From the NCBI GenBank assembly GCA_036365145.1, contig JAEOAD010000024.1, positions 16,196,501-16,260,500 of the forward strand: 64,000 bases of DNA, given 5' to 3'. Positions 31,360-42,176 of this stretch are shown in pieces; the first letter of the stretch is position 1, and each line of letters starts with the position of its first letter. The position numbers and the translations under genes were made by a program. The DNA comes from Orientallactaga sibirica. Taxonomy: Eukaryota; Chordata; Mammalia; Rodentia; Dipodidae. The notes beneath the pieces are model-generated. The model was not told where the DNA came from and ran no database searches. It saw only the letters and a list, made by a program, of their open reading frames with translations.

Positions 31360-32890
31360 AAATGGAGCAACAAATGATCACAAGTGTGTCTCTCTTGTGC
31401 TCCCTTGAGAAGAGTCAAAATTCCCTTCTCCACGCTTCTGTGGAATCTATTATTTCCTGGGAAGGGGACGGGAATGGGAACAAAGCAAAGACCCAGGTTT
31501 TTCCCTGAAAACTCAGTGTTCTCTGACTTCTGTTAGAGAACCCTGACTGGGTGGAGGCTGCAGGCTTCTGTAATGTGCCCCCACCCCCCATAGAGTGATT
31601 AATGTCACCACCGCATGTGTGCACTGGGGGTTAGGAAGCCAGGCAGCAGGCTAGAGAGGGGCCTGAAGCTCCCATTCCAGCAACTCTGTGAAGCAGGATG
31701 GATGTGTGGGTTGAAAAAATTGACAACTGTAAAAAAAAAAAAAAATGACTGCTGGTTGAGACAAATCAATAATGATTTTAAGAAAATTAAACCCTGGCTG
31801 CAAAGGGGTGGAAAGCTTTTAAAGCTCTGCGGCTCTAAGCAGCAATGAAAAGGCTTACCTGTTAAAGGACCTCTTGTGTGTTATCCTGGCCCCAGCCTGG
31901 GATTCTATGGGGCTATTCTCTAACTCCTTATCAGCTCATTATCTCAGGTGACAGGTGCTGGGCCTTTGCTGTATAAACAATTGCTCAGAGAAGAGAAGTC
32001 AAGGGAGGTGGCCCTGCTATCATTTATTTGTATCTGTTGGCACTGAAAAGACAAGTGAAAGAAAGCCCTAGGGTTGTCAGGGCCTCACTCAGAACCACAC
32101 AAAGCAACCCGCAGACACTTCAACAAAGGAAGGAATGACACAAACACTATGCACTCATGGTTGAGGAGGACATTTCCCTTTCACATGACTGTGGCCATAG
32201 ACATCTCACAGACCTCCTTCACCCCCCAAGAGGCCTATTTTCCAGATTGATACAAGATAAGTGCACAAAAAATAAACTGGGAAGAATAGCTAACACATAA
32301 CTTCCTTCCCAGCTGACACAGAGAAACCACTTAATATCATCCTGACTCAATTAATCTGCTACTTCAATCCGACCTCACAGATGAAAGGCTTTGTTTTCAT
32401 TACAACATGGAAGATCATAGGGATCCCAGGGATACGAATGATGTTTTGACTGCAAACTCCACATTTCCATCAGACTCCACTGAATGAGGAAACGGTATTA
32501 AAAGAACAGGACGAGAAATGTTCCTAAGCAGGCCCACCCACTGGCTGAGATCCTCAGAATGCTGTAATTTGTCCACTCGTTCGCCTTCAGTTACGCCAGA
32601 TCATCTCGGGGAGCGGGGCGCGGGGGTCCAATACCCATCAAAAGTAAGGAGGATGTGGAGACAGGAGAACAGATCGCTAGAGCTGCCACTGTGAAAAGGA
32701 CTCTTAGAAAAATGGCCCTGCCTCGAGTATGTCTACTCTGCTCCCGGGCAGTGTGTGTCAGGGTAATCAGATAAGCATGCCAGATGCCCATGAGAGCTTC
32801 ACGTGGGCCTGGCTTGTTACATGTTACAAGGCACATCCTTTGAGATTATTCAGTAGATGATGCAGGATTTGGGGATTCAGGAGGGGGGTC
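31360..32890. other. Repeat-poor island with one CpG-containing patch
   Basis: About 1.5 kb without a recognised element. A small GC-rich patch near 32595-32630 has a few CpGs but is far too short for a CpG island. Frames of 77-81 codons have no support. Confidence 0.4.
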
Positions 32891-33150
32891 TCCCAAAATT
32901 TATGAACCCCCAAATTTTGGGTTCTGTCCTACCTTTAACAAAGAATTGATAAAGACAGACTCAAGAAGGACAAATTATGAATTTTAAGTTTATATAAGGA
33001 GAAATCACAAATTGGGGTGTTGAGGAAACACACTGTATGTGGAAACACTGCAAAGTTTACAAGGTTTGTTTAAGAGAAATTGAGGTTTGGTGGCGGGGAC
33101 TGGCATAAAGCCACAAGTATGTGGACTTAAAGGAGAAACTGAGGCTTTTT

Positions 33151-33312
33151 TTTTTCTTTCTTTTTTTGGTTTATCAAGGTAGGGTCCCACTCTAGCCCAG
33201 GCTGACCTGGAATTCACTCTGTATTCTCAGGGTGGCCTTGAATTCATGGCGATCTCCCTACCTCCGCCTCCCCAGTGCTGGGATTAAAGGCGTGCGCCAC
33301 CACACCCGGCTT
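33151..33312 (-). mobile_element. B1-type SINE inside LTR X
   Basis: Poly-T start, GCCCAGGCTGACCTGGAATT and CGTGCGCCACCACACCCGGC. Perfect duplication GAAACTGAGGCTTTT at 33135-33149 and 33313-33327. CpGs are retained, so a young copy. Confidence 0.97.
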
Positions 33313-33921
33313 GAAACTGAGGCTTTTAAAGAGAAATTAGGGTAAAGCTGCAAGCACGTGGACTCAAGAGAAACTGAGGCTTTTAAAGAGAGACTTGAGT
33401 AGAGGAGTGGCACATGGAAAGTAGAATCTAGGAGCTTGTGTGGGGAAACTTGGGAAGAATCTGCATAGCATCTGCCCTGTGTATTTAGAGTTAAGAGGGC
33501 AAATAGTGAAGCCCAAGGGGAAGAAACATGAGAAAGCCAGATCAAAGCAGAGACCAAGATACAGAGGAGCGATGAGTAATGAAGAGTTCCACTCGAGGTT
33601 AACCCGAATTTAAAGACATTACACAGGTAGCAAGCCTACAGTAGGTGAGAGCACCCACGTGGTAGATCTGGAGCATAAGAAAACTAGGCACATGGTACAT
33701 TCAGAAATCAGAGGAAAATCATGCATGTGATCAAAGAGAGACGTTAACCCCAAACTATAAAGCAGAGACTAGCAGAAGAGCCGTCCAAAGCAAGAAAAGT
33801 TTTATGCTTTTGGGGAAACCAGACTCACATGTATTCTTGTGGCCCTAGCGGAGAGAGGTAGGCCGGCTGAACAGAGCTCTGAGCTGAAGTGAGCAAGAAG
33901 ATGACAGGAAGAAGGCAGGAG

Positions 33922-33956
33922 CCTTTATAGGCAAGGAAGAGACCTGATTGGTTGGT
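33922..33956 (-). promoter_or_regulatory. Minus-strand TATA and CCAAT boxes of LTR X
   Basis: On the minus strand CCAACCAATC is followed about 18 bp later by TATAAAGG, the arrangement of a retroviral U3 promoter. Activity cannot be judged. Confidence 0.5.
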
Positions 33957-34017
33957 AGGTTAAGGCGGATCCCTGGCCCACCTAGGGCTGTCTGTCTAGG
34001 TGGTGTGCTAGACTGGG

Positions 34018-34031
34018 CAGCAGGGGGCGCT
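34018..34031 (+). promoter_or_regulatory. Candidate CTCF core motif in LTR X
   Basis: CAGCAGGGGGCGCT is a strong by-eye match to the CTCF core (CCAGCAGGGGGCGCT type). The paralogous LTR at 37.6 kb has an eroded version. Confidence 0.6.
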
Positions 34032-34086
34032 GGAGATCAGTCTCCATCTGACATGAGTTCCATTTTTAAAAGGACATGTGGGGCGG

Positions 34087-34445
34087 GGTGGTACTTTGAA
34101 TGGATCCCCCCCAATATTTACAGGAGTTTATTAAAGTTTGTAAGATCTGCAGCCACCTGGCTGGAGGAGGTGTCACTGCGGGGTGGGTGTGGGTCCAGCC
34201 CTAAGGTGTGAGGGTAGATTTAGAATCCCAGTCTAAAAACAGGCAAAGTGCTTGTGCTCTGCCTGGAGTTCCTGGAGAGTGCTTGCTTGCTTTTTGGCGG
34301 TGGCTTTTCTCTCTCACTCTCTGCTTGGTCCTGTAAAAGGGGACCAACTTCTTCTGGATCTGTAAACTTCAAATAAATGCTATTTCTCCCATAAATTGTG
34401 TCTGGTCTGCAGGTTCATCCCAGCAACCTGAAGCTGTCTGCTACA
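34087..34445 (+). mobile_element. MaLR family M solo LTR inside LTR X
   Basis: GTGGTACTTTGAATGG start and CTGTCTGCTACA end, with flanks GGCGG and GGTGG. About 359 bp. It interrupts family X at a point where copy 2 at 37.7 kb is continuous, so it is younger than LTR X. Confidence 0.88.
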
Positions 34446-34513
34446 GGTGGCATCTCATGGTTCTCTCTGAGCCTCTATCTTTAACTGAAACTGCCTTTAA
34501 AAAGCTAGTTTTC

Positions 34514-34743
34514 AAGCTGGAGAGACGGCTTAGTGATTAAGGCATGTGCCTGCGAAGTCTAAGGACCTGTGTTTGAATCCTCAGATCCCATGTTAAGCCA
34601 GACACACAAGGCGTTGCAAGCACAAGGTTGTGCATGCACACAAGGTGGCTTATGTGTCTAGAGTTTGATTGCACTGGCTGGAGGCCCTAGCGTGCCAATT
34701 CCGTCTCGCTTTTTCTCTCTCCCTTTCCCTCAAGAGAAGGTTA
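34514..34743 (+). mobile_element. tRNA-derived SINE, long variant
   Basis: Extra middle segment with AAGGCGTTGCAAGCACAAGG between the tRNA part and the common region. Approximate duplication AAAAAGCTAGTTTTC versus AAAAAGCTAACTTTC. It lies in the end of LTR X. Confidence 0.88.
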
Positions 34744-34849
34744 AAAAAGCTAACTTTCTCCTATCCTCCTTCAATATGAGGGATTAAACATAAGGAAGCG
34801 TGCACACCAGCAAGCACTCTACCACTCAGCTGTATCACAGCTATTTCTT

Positions 34850-34970
34850 AAGACTTTTTTGTTCTGTAATGGTCTCACTAAGTTGTACAGACTGACCTTG
34901 AGCATGTGATCTGCCTCAACACCCCTAGCCAATAGCTGAAATTACAGATCTACACCACCCTACTCAGTTT
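34850..34970 (-). mobile_element. Old B1-like SINE
   Basis: GTAATGGTCTCACTAAGTTG, GACTGACCTTGAGCATGTG and CTGAAATTACAGATCTACAC keep minus-strand B1 order. Very diverged. Confidence 0.6.
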
Positions 34971-34974
34971 GTGT

Positions 34975-34977
<3 letters not shown>

Positions 34978-35004
<27 letters not shown>
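34978..35004 (+). repeat. Poly-T tract
   Basis: 27 consecutive T. Confidence 0.97.
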
Positions 35005-35007
<3 letters not shown>

Positions 35008-35110
35008 GTTTAATGATTTGCTCAGAACAACACAGCTAGAAAGCAGCAGCCACTGTACAAAAATGGGCTCTGATACTTGGTCCAGGGAGGTTTCTGCTAC
35101 AGGTTTGCCT
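35005..35110 (-). mobile_element. MIR fragment
   Basis: TTTGCTCAGAACAACACAGC and TAGAAAGCAGCAGCC with GGGCTCTGATACTTGG fit the minus-strand MIR central region. Confidence 0.65.
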
Positions 35111-35285
35111 TCCCAAATCTTTGCAAGAAGAAGCATGACCAGTCACGGGAAATGGAGAGAATAAACCTTAAAATCACTCCCAGGAGATGAAGGCAGATAC
35201 ACTCAATTTGCTCTGTATTGCCTGACAGAGTTCAGCAGCCAGAGCAAAAGCTTTGATGCAAATAAAAACTATAAGCACTCATTAT

Positions 35286-35812
35286 GTGGTAGGCTGAACA
35301 GGGGCTCCCCAAATATATCCATGTTCAAATCCCCAGAACTTGTGAGTGTCATGTTACATAATAATAAAAGGGTCTTTGCAAGTGTGATTTGCTTTTGAAA
35401 AGGTGGGATTAGGCTGTTTTCCAAGTGGAGCCAACATGATCACCAAGGTCTTTATGTTACTGAGGTGTAAAGGACAGAGCAAGCAATGTGACAATGAAGC
35501 TGATCTGAAAGGAGAGGGAGGGAACCAAGGTCAGGGAGAGCCAGAGAGTGAATTCTGATGAACTGGTTTTAAAGAGAGAGCAAGGGGGATGGGGGGCATG
35601 CAATTCATGCAATCTCAAAAAAAGTAAAAACAACAAGAAAATGGGCTATTTTCTAGAATCCTTAGAATAAAGGTTGCTCTATTCACATCTTGATCTTTGT
35701 TCAGTGAAACCAGCAGCAAACTTCTCATGTACAAAACTGTGAAATAACAAATGTACGTTGTACTAAGCCACTACGTTTTTGGTTTGTTATATCAGCAAAT
35801 AGAAATCAAGAA
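35286..35812 (+). mobile_element. MLT1-type MaLR LTR
   Basis: TGTGGTAGGCTGAACAGGGG start, ATCCCCAGAACTTGTGAGTG, GGTCTTTGCAAGTGTGATT, and a 3' CTAAGCCACTACGTTTTTGG end with a final AGCAAATAGAAATC. Order and length (about 520 bp) match old mammal-wide MLT1 LTRs. Confidence 0.85.
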
Positions 35813-36105
35813 TTGCATGTCACTCTTTCCACATAGTCACTCCAAAATGTGTCACAGTAACACTGAACCACAACTTTCCTTCCTGGTCCAGTGAAATTAG
35901 GAGAAAAGAAACCTGACAAATGCAACTATTTTGGTGTACTGAAGAAAAAAATAACAGTTACGATTCATCAAGTGCTTGGTCTATACCATGTAAAATACAC
36001 ACATCTTGTGGGGTGTTTGCTTTTTTTCCCATGTGTGTAGTGTGCATGTGTGCATACTTGTGTTCTGTGGGTACATGTTTGCGTGCATGTGAACTGTGTG
36101 TGTAT
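35813..36105. other. Unassigned sequence and GT-rich lead
   Basis: No gene. From about 36040 it becomes GT-rich, the tail of the following minus-strand B4. Confidence 0.35.
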
Positions 36106-36619
36106 GTACCTGTGTGACCAAGAGTATAAAAGCCAGAGGTTGACAATAGGCATCTTCTTCAATCATTTGTACCTTCCTTTTTGAGACAGGGTCTCTCACT
36201 GAACCTGGAATTCACCAATAAGACTAGACTATCCAGGGCTGGGGAAATGGCTTAGCGGTTAAGGCATTTGCCTGTGAAGCCTAAGGACGAGGGCTCGATT
36301 CCCCAGGACCCATGTAAGCCAGATGCACAAGGGGGCACATGCGTCTGGAGTTCATTTGCAGTGGCTGGAGGCCCTGATGAGCCCATTTGCCCTTTCTTTC
36401 TGCCTCTTCCTCTCTCTCATAAATAAATAAATAAATAGACTAGACTATCCAACTAGCTACCCAGCAAGCCCCAGGAGCCTCCTGGCTCCACCTCCCCGGT
36501 TCTGAGATCACAGGGGTGTATTGCCACCCTCAGCTCTTACATGGGTGCAGGCAATCTAAACCCAGGTCCTCATGCTTGCATAGCAAGCATTTGACTACTA
36601 ATCCATCTCCCCAACCCTC
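36106..36619 (-). mobile_element. B4-type composite SINE split by a younger SINE
   Basis: Left part GCCAGAGGTTGACAATAGG and TTGAGACAGGGTCTCTCACT (B1-like), right part CAGCAAGCCCCAGGAGCC and AACCCAGGTCCTCATGCTTG. The two parts join when 36236-36435 is removed. Confidence 0.85.
36236..36435 (+). mobile_element. tRNA-derived SINE inside B4
   Basis: Short-form SINE with GGGCTCGATTCCCCAGG B box. Duplication AGACTAGACTATCCA at both ends (36221-36235 and 36437-36451). Confidence 0.95.
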
Positions 36620-36811
36620 TCATCTTGTGTGCATGTGTATGTTATACAGTTGAGTCACCAGAGCCCTAATTATTTCAGTTGCATATGCCTCATCTCCAAC
36701 TGTGAAATGAGCAGAATGAAAGCACCAATGTCATACACCCTGTGTGACAGCCAGCTCTCAAGATGGCCACCAATGGTCATGATATTCTGATATTCAATGT
36801 CCTTGTGCTAA

Positions 36812-36814
<3 letters not shown>

Positions 36815-36853
<39 letters not shown>
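36815..36853 (+). repeat. CA microsatellite
   Basis: About 19 CA units, ending in a short GA run. Confidence 0.96.
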
Positions 36854-36857
<4 letters not shown>

Positions 36858-36987
36858 GAGAGAGAGAACAGACTGCATTTAGAACCAAGAAGATATCACA
36901 AAATGACAGAATAGGTTTTCCAAGGCTAACTCATAAAAGTATATTTTATAGCAGAGAGAAAATATCAAAGTAGAGAAATTTAGAGGA

Positions 36988-37129
36988 AGCCAGGCATGGT
37001 GGTGCACATCTTTAATCCCAGCACTGGGGAGGCAGATATGGGAGGATCGCTGTGAGTTTGATGCCAGCCTGGGGCTACAGAGTTAGTTCCAGCTCAGCCG
37101 GGGCTAGAGTGAGAACCTATGTCAGGAAA
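36988..37129 (+). mobile_element. B1-type SINE inside LTR X
   Basis: GCCAGGCATGGTGGTGCACA head. Approximate duplication AGAAATTTAGAGGA versus AGAAACTTAGAGGA. Confidence 0.93.
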
Positions 37130-37624
37130 AAGAAACTTAGAGGAGAAATAAGTAGTAAAGGGCATTACACTTATGGTTAACCCCAAGGTTAGAGAAATCA
37201 CACAGGTAGGAGGCCTAGAGTTAGAAAACGCAGCCACTTGGTAGATCTAGAGTTTAAGAGAAAACACACATGGTAGATTCAGAGGCCAGAGGAAAATCAT
37301 ACATGTAATTAAAGTGAGAAGTTACCCCAAACTATAAAGCAGAGGCAAGCAGAAAAAACACTCAAGCTAAGAAGCAGTATTCTGCTCTCCCTACACCAAG
37401 CCAGTGTGGGTGCCAGGAATGTAGGCTCATTGTATCCTTGTGACCAAAGTGAGGAAAGGCAGAATGTGACTGGGAATACAAAGAAGAGAAAAAGCAGATT
37501 GGAGCAGCCCTAATAGTTGATTGTATGTATTATTTCATGGACGTAAAGGGAAGACCCAACTGGTTGACAGATTTGAAGCGTGGGTCCCAGAGGACAATGC
37601 ACCTAAGCAGTATGCCAGGCTGCA

Positions 37625-37642
37625 GGCAGCAGGGGGAGCACT
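37625..37642 (+). promoter_or_regulatory. Eroded CTCF-like motif in LTR X copy 2
   Basis: GGCAGCAGGGGGAGCACT aligns with the intact motif of copy 1 (GGCAGCAGGGGGCGCTGG) but has lost the CGC. Confidence 0.4.
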
Positions 37643-38102
37643 GTAGCTGCGGGAAGTGAGTCCCAATCAGACACAAGTTCCATTCCTGCCAAGAGTTCCA
37701 TTCATGCCAGGGCTAGATGGCATCAGTTTTCTCTGGGCTTCAGTTCCTAACTGAAACTGCTTAATGGAACTGGAACCTAGCTTTCTCCTATTTCTCTTTC
37801 ACTACCAGCAACCAACACTAACTGGTCAGGCATGGAGTGAACCAGTATCTTTCCTGACCATAACCTCATAAAAGACCCTCGAACCCAAACCTCCTAGCCG
37901 CACTGTATTCAACTTCATAACAACTCAGGGACTATAAGAGATGATATCTGTTGCTACTTTAAGCCACTAAGTTGTGGGGTTATTGATCCCACAGAAATAG
38001 ATAACTGATCCAATTTCTATGAGGTGACTATTAGCCAATTTTAATTAAGAAAGAGCATTAAGAATATGGCATAGCATATAGTAGATTTTGTGTGCTTGTG
38101 TA

Positions 38103-38440
38103 TTAGTCTCCCATCACAATAATGAAATAACTGAGACAATTAATGTATAGAGTAGAAAGGTCTAGTCCAGAATCAGGTGAATCAATAGCTTTTGAGCCTG
38201 AGGCAAGGCAGCATATCATGACTGAGCATGTGTCAGGGAAAACTGCTCATATCATGGCCAGAAACAGAAAGCAGAGAGGAAGGGTGCAGGAGCTCAGCAT
38301 CACTAGTAGTAGCATGCCCCTAGTGGCCTTAGGACCTTTCATGAAGCCCCACTTTCTAAAGATTCCACTACCTCTAAAAAGTCATGCTCTGGGTACCAAA
38401 CTGACTTTATGAGACCCCGCAATTAAAACTACAGTAGCAT
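38103..38440 (-). mobile_element. MaLR/MST-type solo LTR
   Basis: GTCTCCCATCACAATAATGA at the left, TAGTGGCCTTAGGACC and AGATTCCACTACCTCTAAAA in the middle and a GAGACCCCGCAATTAAAAC end match minus-strand MST/THE1-like LTR order. Diverged. Confidence 0.65.
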
Positions 38441-38457
38441 TGAAAATTCAAATATTA

Positions 38458-38622
38458 GCTGGTTGTGGTGGCACACATCTTTAATCCCAGCACTCGAGAG
38501 GCAGAGGTAGGAGGATCACCAATCGTTTGAGGCCACCCTGAGACTGCATAGTGAATTCCAGGTCAGCCTGAGCTACAGTGAGACCCTACCTTGAAAAAAA
38601 AAAAAAGAAAAGAAAAGAAAAA
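38458..38622 (+). mobile_element. B1-type SINE
   Basis: GTGGTGGCACACATCTTTAA, AATCCCAGCACTCGAGAGG and TAGTGAATTCCAGGTCAGCC, then an A tail with AAAAG units. Confidence 0.93.
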
Positions 38623-38639
38623 GTCAGTTATTAGTTATG

Positions 38640-39150
38640 AAATTACTTCCTTCATTAAATGTTTGAATAGCTTAAAATAAGCTGGATTTTGATGAGAACT
38701 GAGGCTTACAAAGATGACACTCAGGTGATCCCAGCTGTCTTTACTTGAAAGACAGAAGGAGAAATAAATATGCACACAACTGATGTATTTGTCACATTTC
38801 AAATATAGATTTAATAAGCTATTGTAATTTCTACATTTCAGTGTATGTTCATCAACATAAAATGGTTCATCAATTAGAGTAAATGTGCCAAGTGGCTTAA
38901 TTCTACTGTAATTATTTATTTTTCTGTTTCCACTTAACTATTCCCTTAAACCATGCACCAAATGAATTAAGAAAAGGTGATATTTCCATGTAACCATAGC
39001 TTGCAGTTCATGTTTTCAAGAGCTGGAATATTAAAATTGCTTTTATTAATTTATACTATTAATTTTTACATTCTCTATCTTTAGCACACTTGTTAGAAGC
39101 CATTAAGAAAACCTCCTAAGTAAATGAATATGGACATAAGATATCTTTTT
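38640..39150. other. Repeat-poor AT-rich island
   Basis: No recognised element. Several TAATTA/ATTTATT homeodomain-like words (for example near 38910-38925 and 39045-39065). No exon. Confidence 0.35.
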
Positions 39151-39162
39151 AAAGGAAATTAA

Positions 39163-39373
39163 GGGCTGGAGAGTTGGTTTGGCAGTTAAAGCACTTGCCT
39201 GAAAAATCAAATGATCCAGGTTCAATTCCCCAGCACCTACATAAGCTAGATGCACAAGGTGGCACATGCATCTGGAGTTTGTTTGCAGTGGCTGGAGGCC
39301 CTGGTGTGCCCATTCTCTCTCTCTCTTTCTCTCTTTCATCTCTCAATTAAATAAACAAAATATTTTTTTAAAG
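39163..39373 (+). mobile_element. tRNA-derived SINE
   Basis: Short form with GGTTCAATTCCCCAGCACC. Perfect duplication AAAGGAAATTAA at 39151-39162 and 39374-39385. Confidence 0.94.
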
Positions 39374-39385
39374 AAAGGAAATTAA

Positions 39386-39717
39386 ATTTGTTCTTTATTT
39401 TCTCCTTATCATAGGAGCTATTTGAAAGTGACTGTACCACACCAGCCTTTATCAAAATAATGTTGGAAAACAGGGACAGTCTGCTTTTCAGTGAAATGTG
39501 AAATCAAAAATTACCTTCAAGGGTCTGAATAGTATGAAAATACCACATCCATTTACCTCTGCACTTCTGTGCCAAGATGCTCAGCTATTTAGAACCCTGA
39601 TGAGAGCAGCTGTGGTTCAGTATTAGTTTATAGAGACTCTACTACGGTGGTTCTCATTTCTTCAGGAAAATTCTGGAGCTGAGAGACACAAAAGCAAAAA
39701 AATATTCTTTTATGCTA
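39386..39717. other. Unassigned sequence
   Basis: No recognised element or exon. Confidence 0.35.
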
Positions 39718-39905
39718 TCTGAGATTCAATTCCCCCGGGACCTAGGTAAAGCCAGATTCACAAGGCGGCACGTGTGTCTGGAGTTTGTCTGCAGCAACAG
39801 CAAGAGGTCCTGGGGTACCCGTATTCATTTTCTTTCTCTCTCTCTTTCCTCTCTCTCAGTCTCTCTTCCCCCACTCTCTCTCAGTCTCATTAATAAATAT
39901 TTCTA
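39718..39905 (+). mobile_element. tRNA-derived SINE, 5'-truncated
   Basis: Begins at the B box (GATTCAATTCCCCC) and lacks the A-box half. GTGTGTCTGGAGTTTGTCTG and the CT part follow. It lacks the internal A box and could not be a pol III source. Confidence 0.85.
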
Positions 39906-40593
39906 AAACATAAAAAGTTTCCCTTCAGTTTTCAAAATATCTTCCTAGCTACTAAAGAGTATATAGTGAACATTCATTTTAAACTTCTCTTAGAGAAAGA
40001 AGGGAAAGAAGAAGAAGAAGAAAAAAAAAACTCCTGTGACCACAAGGACAGTCTCCAGTTTCATGGAACACTGAGGATATAGGAGCTGTCGGCTTTTATA
40101 AAACCTGCTGGCAGTTAATTTGACTTCTTCGTTCAAGTTAAAATGAATTGCAAAACTGAGCAGCCAAATGCTTTTCATCTTATTAAACCAGAGAGTGTGT
40201 TATTCACTCTGCCCTTCCAGTCATCCTAACTGAGCTCCTCACTCACGGCCCAAAGGTTTTAATTGTATAACCAGATGTCATTGTTACTTCAGTCCCTATG
40301 TAAAGTAATTAGGGGAAAGACACTAAGTCGACTATGAGGACTTTGGTAGAATTATGTTCAGCTCAAAATTGAAAAAAAAAAGATTCAGAGTTGTGTGTGT
40401 GTGTGTAGGTAATGGTAGAGACTTATCCCTTAAAATACCACCTCCCCCAAATATCTTCTTGGGAGTGCAGAGAATTCTGGGCAGGGAATATTGATTCACC
40501 TGAGTGAGTGCTCCAAATGATGATATAATCTACATCTACAGGTAAATGTAAGAATAATGTAGAATAATAAGGTCAGGTATAATTGAGAACCAT
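39906..40593. other. Repeat-poor segment
   Basis: About 690 bp with no recognised element except a short AAG/A run (40008-40030) and GT run (40394-40406). No exon. Confidence 0.35.
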
Positions 40594-40609
40594 AAGAAAG
40601 TGAGTCTGG

Positions 40610-40821
40610 AGCTGGAGAAATGGCTTAATGGTAAAGGTGCTTGTGTACAAAGCCAAAGGACCCAGGTTTGATTCTCCAGGACCCATGTAAGCAGATGCAC
40701 ATGGTGGCGCATGTATCTGGAGTTTGTTTCTGGTGGCTGGAGGCCCTGGTATGCCCGTTCTCTCTCTCTCTTTCTCTCTCTCTCTGTCAAATAAATAAAT
40801 AAAAATAAACTATTTTTTAAA
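40610..40821 (+). mobile_element. tRNA-derived SINE
   Basis: Short form. Perfect 16-bp duplication AAGAAAGTGAGTCTGG at 40594-40609 and 40822-40837. Confidence 0.96.
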
Positions 40822-40837
40822 AAGAAAGTGAGTCTGG

Positions 40838-41540
40838 TCAGAGGAATGCAGAGGTCACATCTATAGGAAGTGGTGCCCAGACTCCAATGGAGCTATACTG
40901 AACTTCTATGTGAAGCTAGGGAGAGTGGATCCCAATTTGGATGTAACAGCAAGGGGTATGTGGGGAGCATATGTGTATGTTCATGTGCAGGTGTGTATGT
41001 GTGCGTGTACAGATTTATTTCTTGTAAAGATCTCTTGGTGGACTGGTATGAAGAGACAGTGCTGAGGAGTAATACTGTAACACAAATAAATAACTGTGTT
41101 AGTTATGTAACTAGAATTCAGTTTTATGAAATCCACTTTTGAATAATAAAAGTGAAATGGGTTTTATTAAGTTAAATAATAAATAGGAAGAATGGAAGGA
41201 AAGGGTGAAGGAAGGAGTAGGCATGGAGGGACAAAGAGAGGAACCTTCCTAAAATTCAAAGATAAACACATGTGGTGGTCACTTTGATAAGAACCCAGAA
41301 CACAAAATGAGTTCTTGAAAATTCGTTTGAGATTCACTCTATGAGATGGAGTCTGAAAGGGAGGCCATAATGAATGCCCACCCAGGGCTGAGGAGAGTCC
41401 TAGTTCAAAGTAAAAGCATTCGTAATAGTTAGATCATAGAAAATAAATTTATTCATCACTCATTCCCTTCCAGAAATGCTACTAGCTGCATATGTGATCC
41501 ATTGGAATTTTAAAAGCTCATTAATAAAAAAAACACCTTC
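40838..41540. other. Unassigned sequence
   Basis: GT-rich patch near 40970-41005. Otherwise unassigned. The 90-codon frame 40870-41142 has no support. Confidence 0.35.
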
Positions 41541-41544
41541 ACAA

Positions 41545-41660
41545 CTAGAAAACTCAGTCTCAAGTAGATAAATAACTTGCCGAAAATCATAAAATTAGCA
41601 AATGGTTCAGATGGGACCTAAAAACCAGCCGATATTTACCTAAATTTCAGCTTTAATCCA
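41545..41660 (-). mobile_element. MIR fragment
   Basis: AAATAACTTGCCGAAAATCA, TAAAATTAGCAAATGG and GATGGGACCTAAAAACC follow the minus-strand MIR central region. Confidence 0.6.
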
Positions 41661-42160
41661 CCTAAGTATTTGAGAAGACCTCTTTCTTTCACATTCAGGA
41701 CAAAGAGATGTTGATCAAAATGCAGATCATTTAAAATGGATGCATAAAGCCTTAAATATTTCATTTTAGCTTAATACACACACACGCTCACCCACACACA
41801 TACCCCTCCATATACTGGACCAAGAACTCCTGTTTCAGTCACGGTCACCAATGGAGAAAAGCACCTCACAAATCTCACACACAGAGATAATGTCCATCCT
41901 TCAGGATGTATAAAGTCTAGTTTTCATTTCTTAACAAGGAAATGGAACCTAATGACATTGTGTGAATCAGTATGAGTACAGATAGATTTTTCAACATATT
42001 TGTTTCATCATCTCCTTAATTTGACAACTATTTCTGGTCTTCCCAAAGCACTGATTTTTCAAAGTAAACACAACATTCTCTTGTTGCCCTCATAGTCCAA
42101 TGACTTACTCAGGAGTTTCTAAAATTATGTCACTATAGTAAGTATTATTGAATTAACTGG
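41661..42160. other. Unassigned sequence
   Basis: No recognised element apart from a short CA-rich patch near 41777-41800. Confidence 0.35.
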
Positions 42161-42176
42161 ATCAAAAGTAAATGCA

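Larger units (their letters stand above)
32893..34800 (-). mobile_element. Unnamed ERV-like LTR (family X), copy 1
   Basis: Shares ordered words with 36.9-37.8 kb: AGAGGAAAATCATGCATGTG, CCCCAAACTATAAAGCAGAG, GAGTTCCATT and AACTGAAACTGC. On the minus strand it reads as a promoter-like LTR (CCAACCAATC box, then TATAAAGG). It is interrupted by B1, a MaLR LTR and a SINE. The family name is unknown to me. Confidence 0.6.
36870..37845 (-). mobile_element. Unnamed ERV-like LTR (family X), copy 2
   Basis: Shares CACACAGGTAG, GGTAGATCTAGAG, AGAGGAAAATCATACATGTA, CCCCAAACTATAAAGCAGAG and AACTGAAACTGC with copy 1 in the same order. Shorter and more diverged. It lies inside an MLT1-type LTR, so it postdates that element. 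Confidence 0.6.
36746..38015 (+). mobile_element. MLT1-type LTR split by LTR X copy 2
   Basis: The 5' end (AGCCAGCTCTCAAGATGGCC, 36750-36822) and the 3' end (TTTAAGCCACTAAGTTGTGG with AGAAATAGATAACTGATCC, to about 38012) belong to one old LTR. The sequence between is a CA repeat and LTR X copy 2. Confidence 0.72.

Noticed and set aside
32590..32640. GC-rich patch as a CpG island promoter
   Set aside because: Only about 50 bp with a few CpGs, far below island size, and no TSS motif.
38315..38331. CTCF-like word in the MaLR LTR at 38.1-38.4 kb
   Set aside because: Minus-strand GGCCACTAGGGGCATGC departs from the core after AGGGG. Too weak to list as a site.
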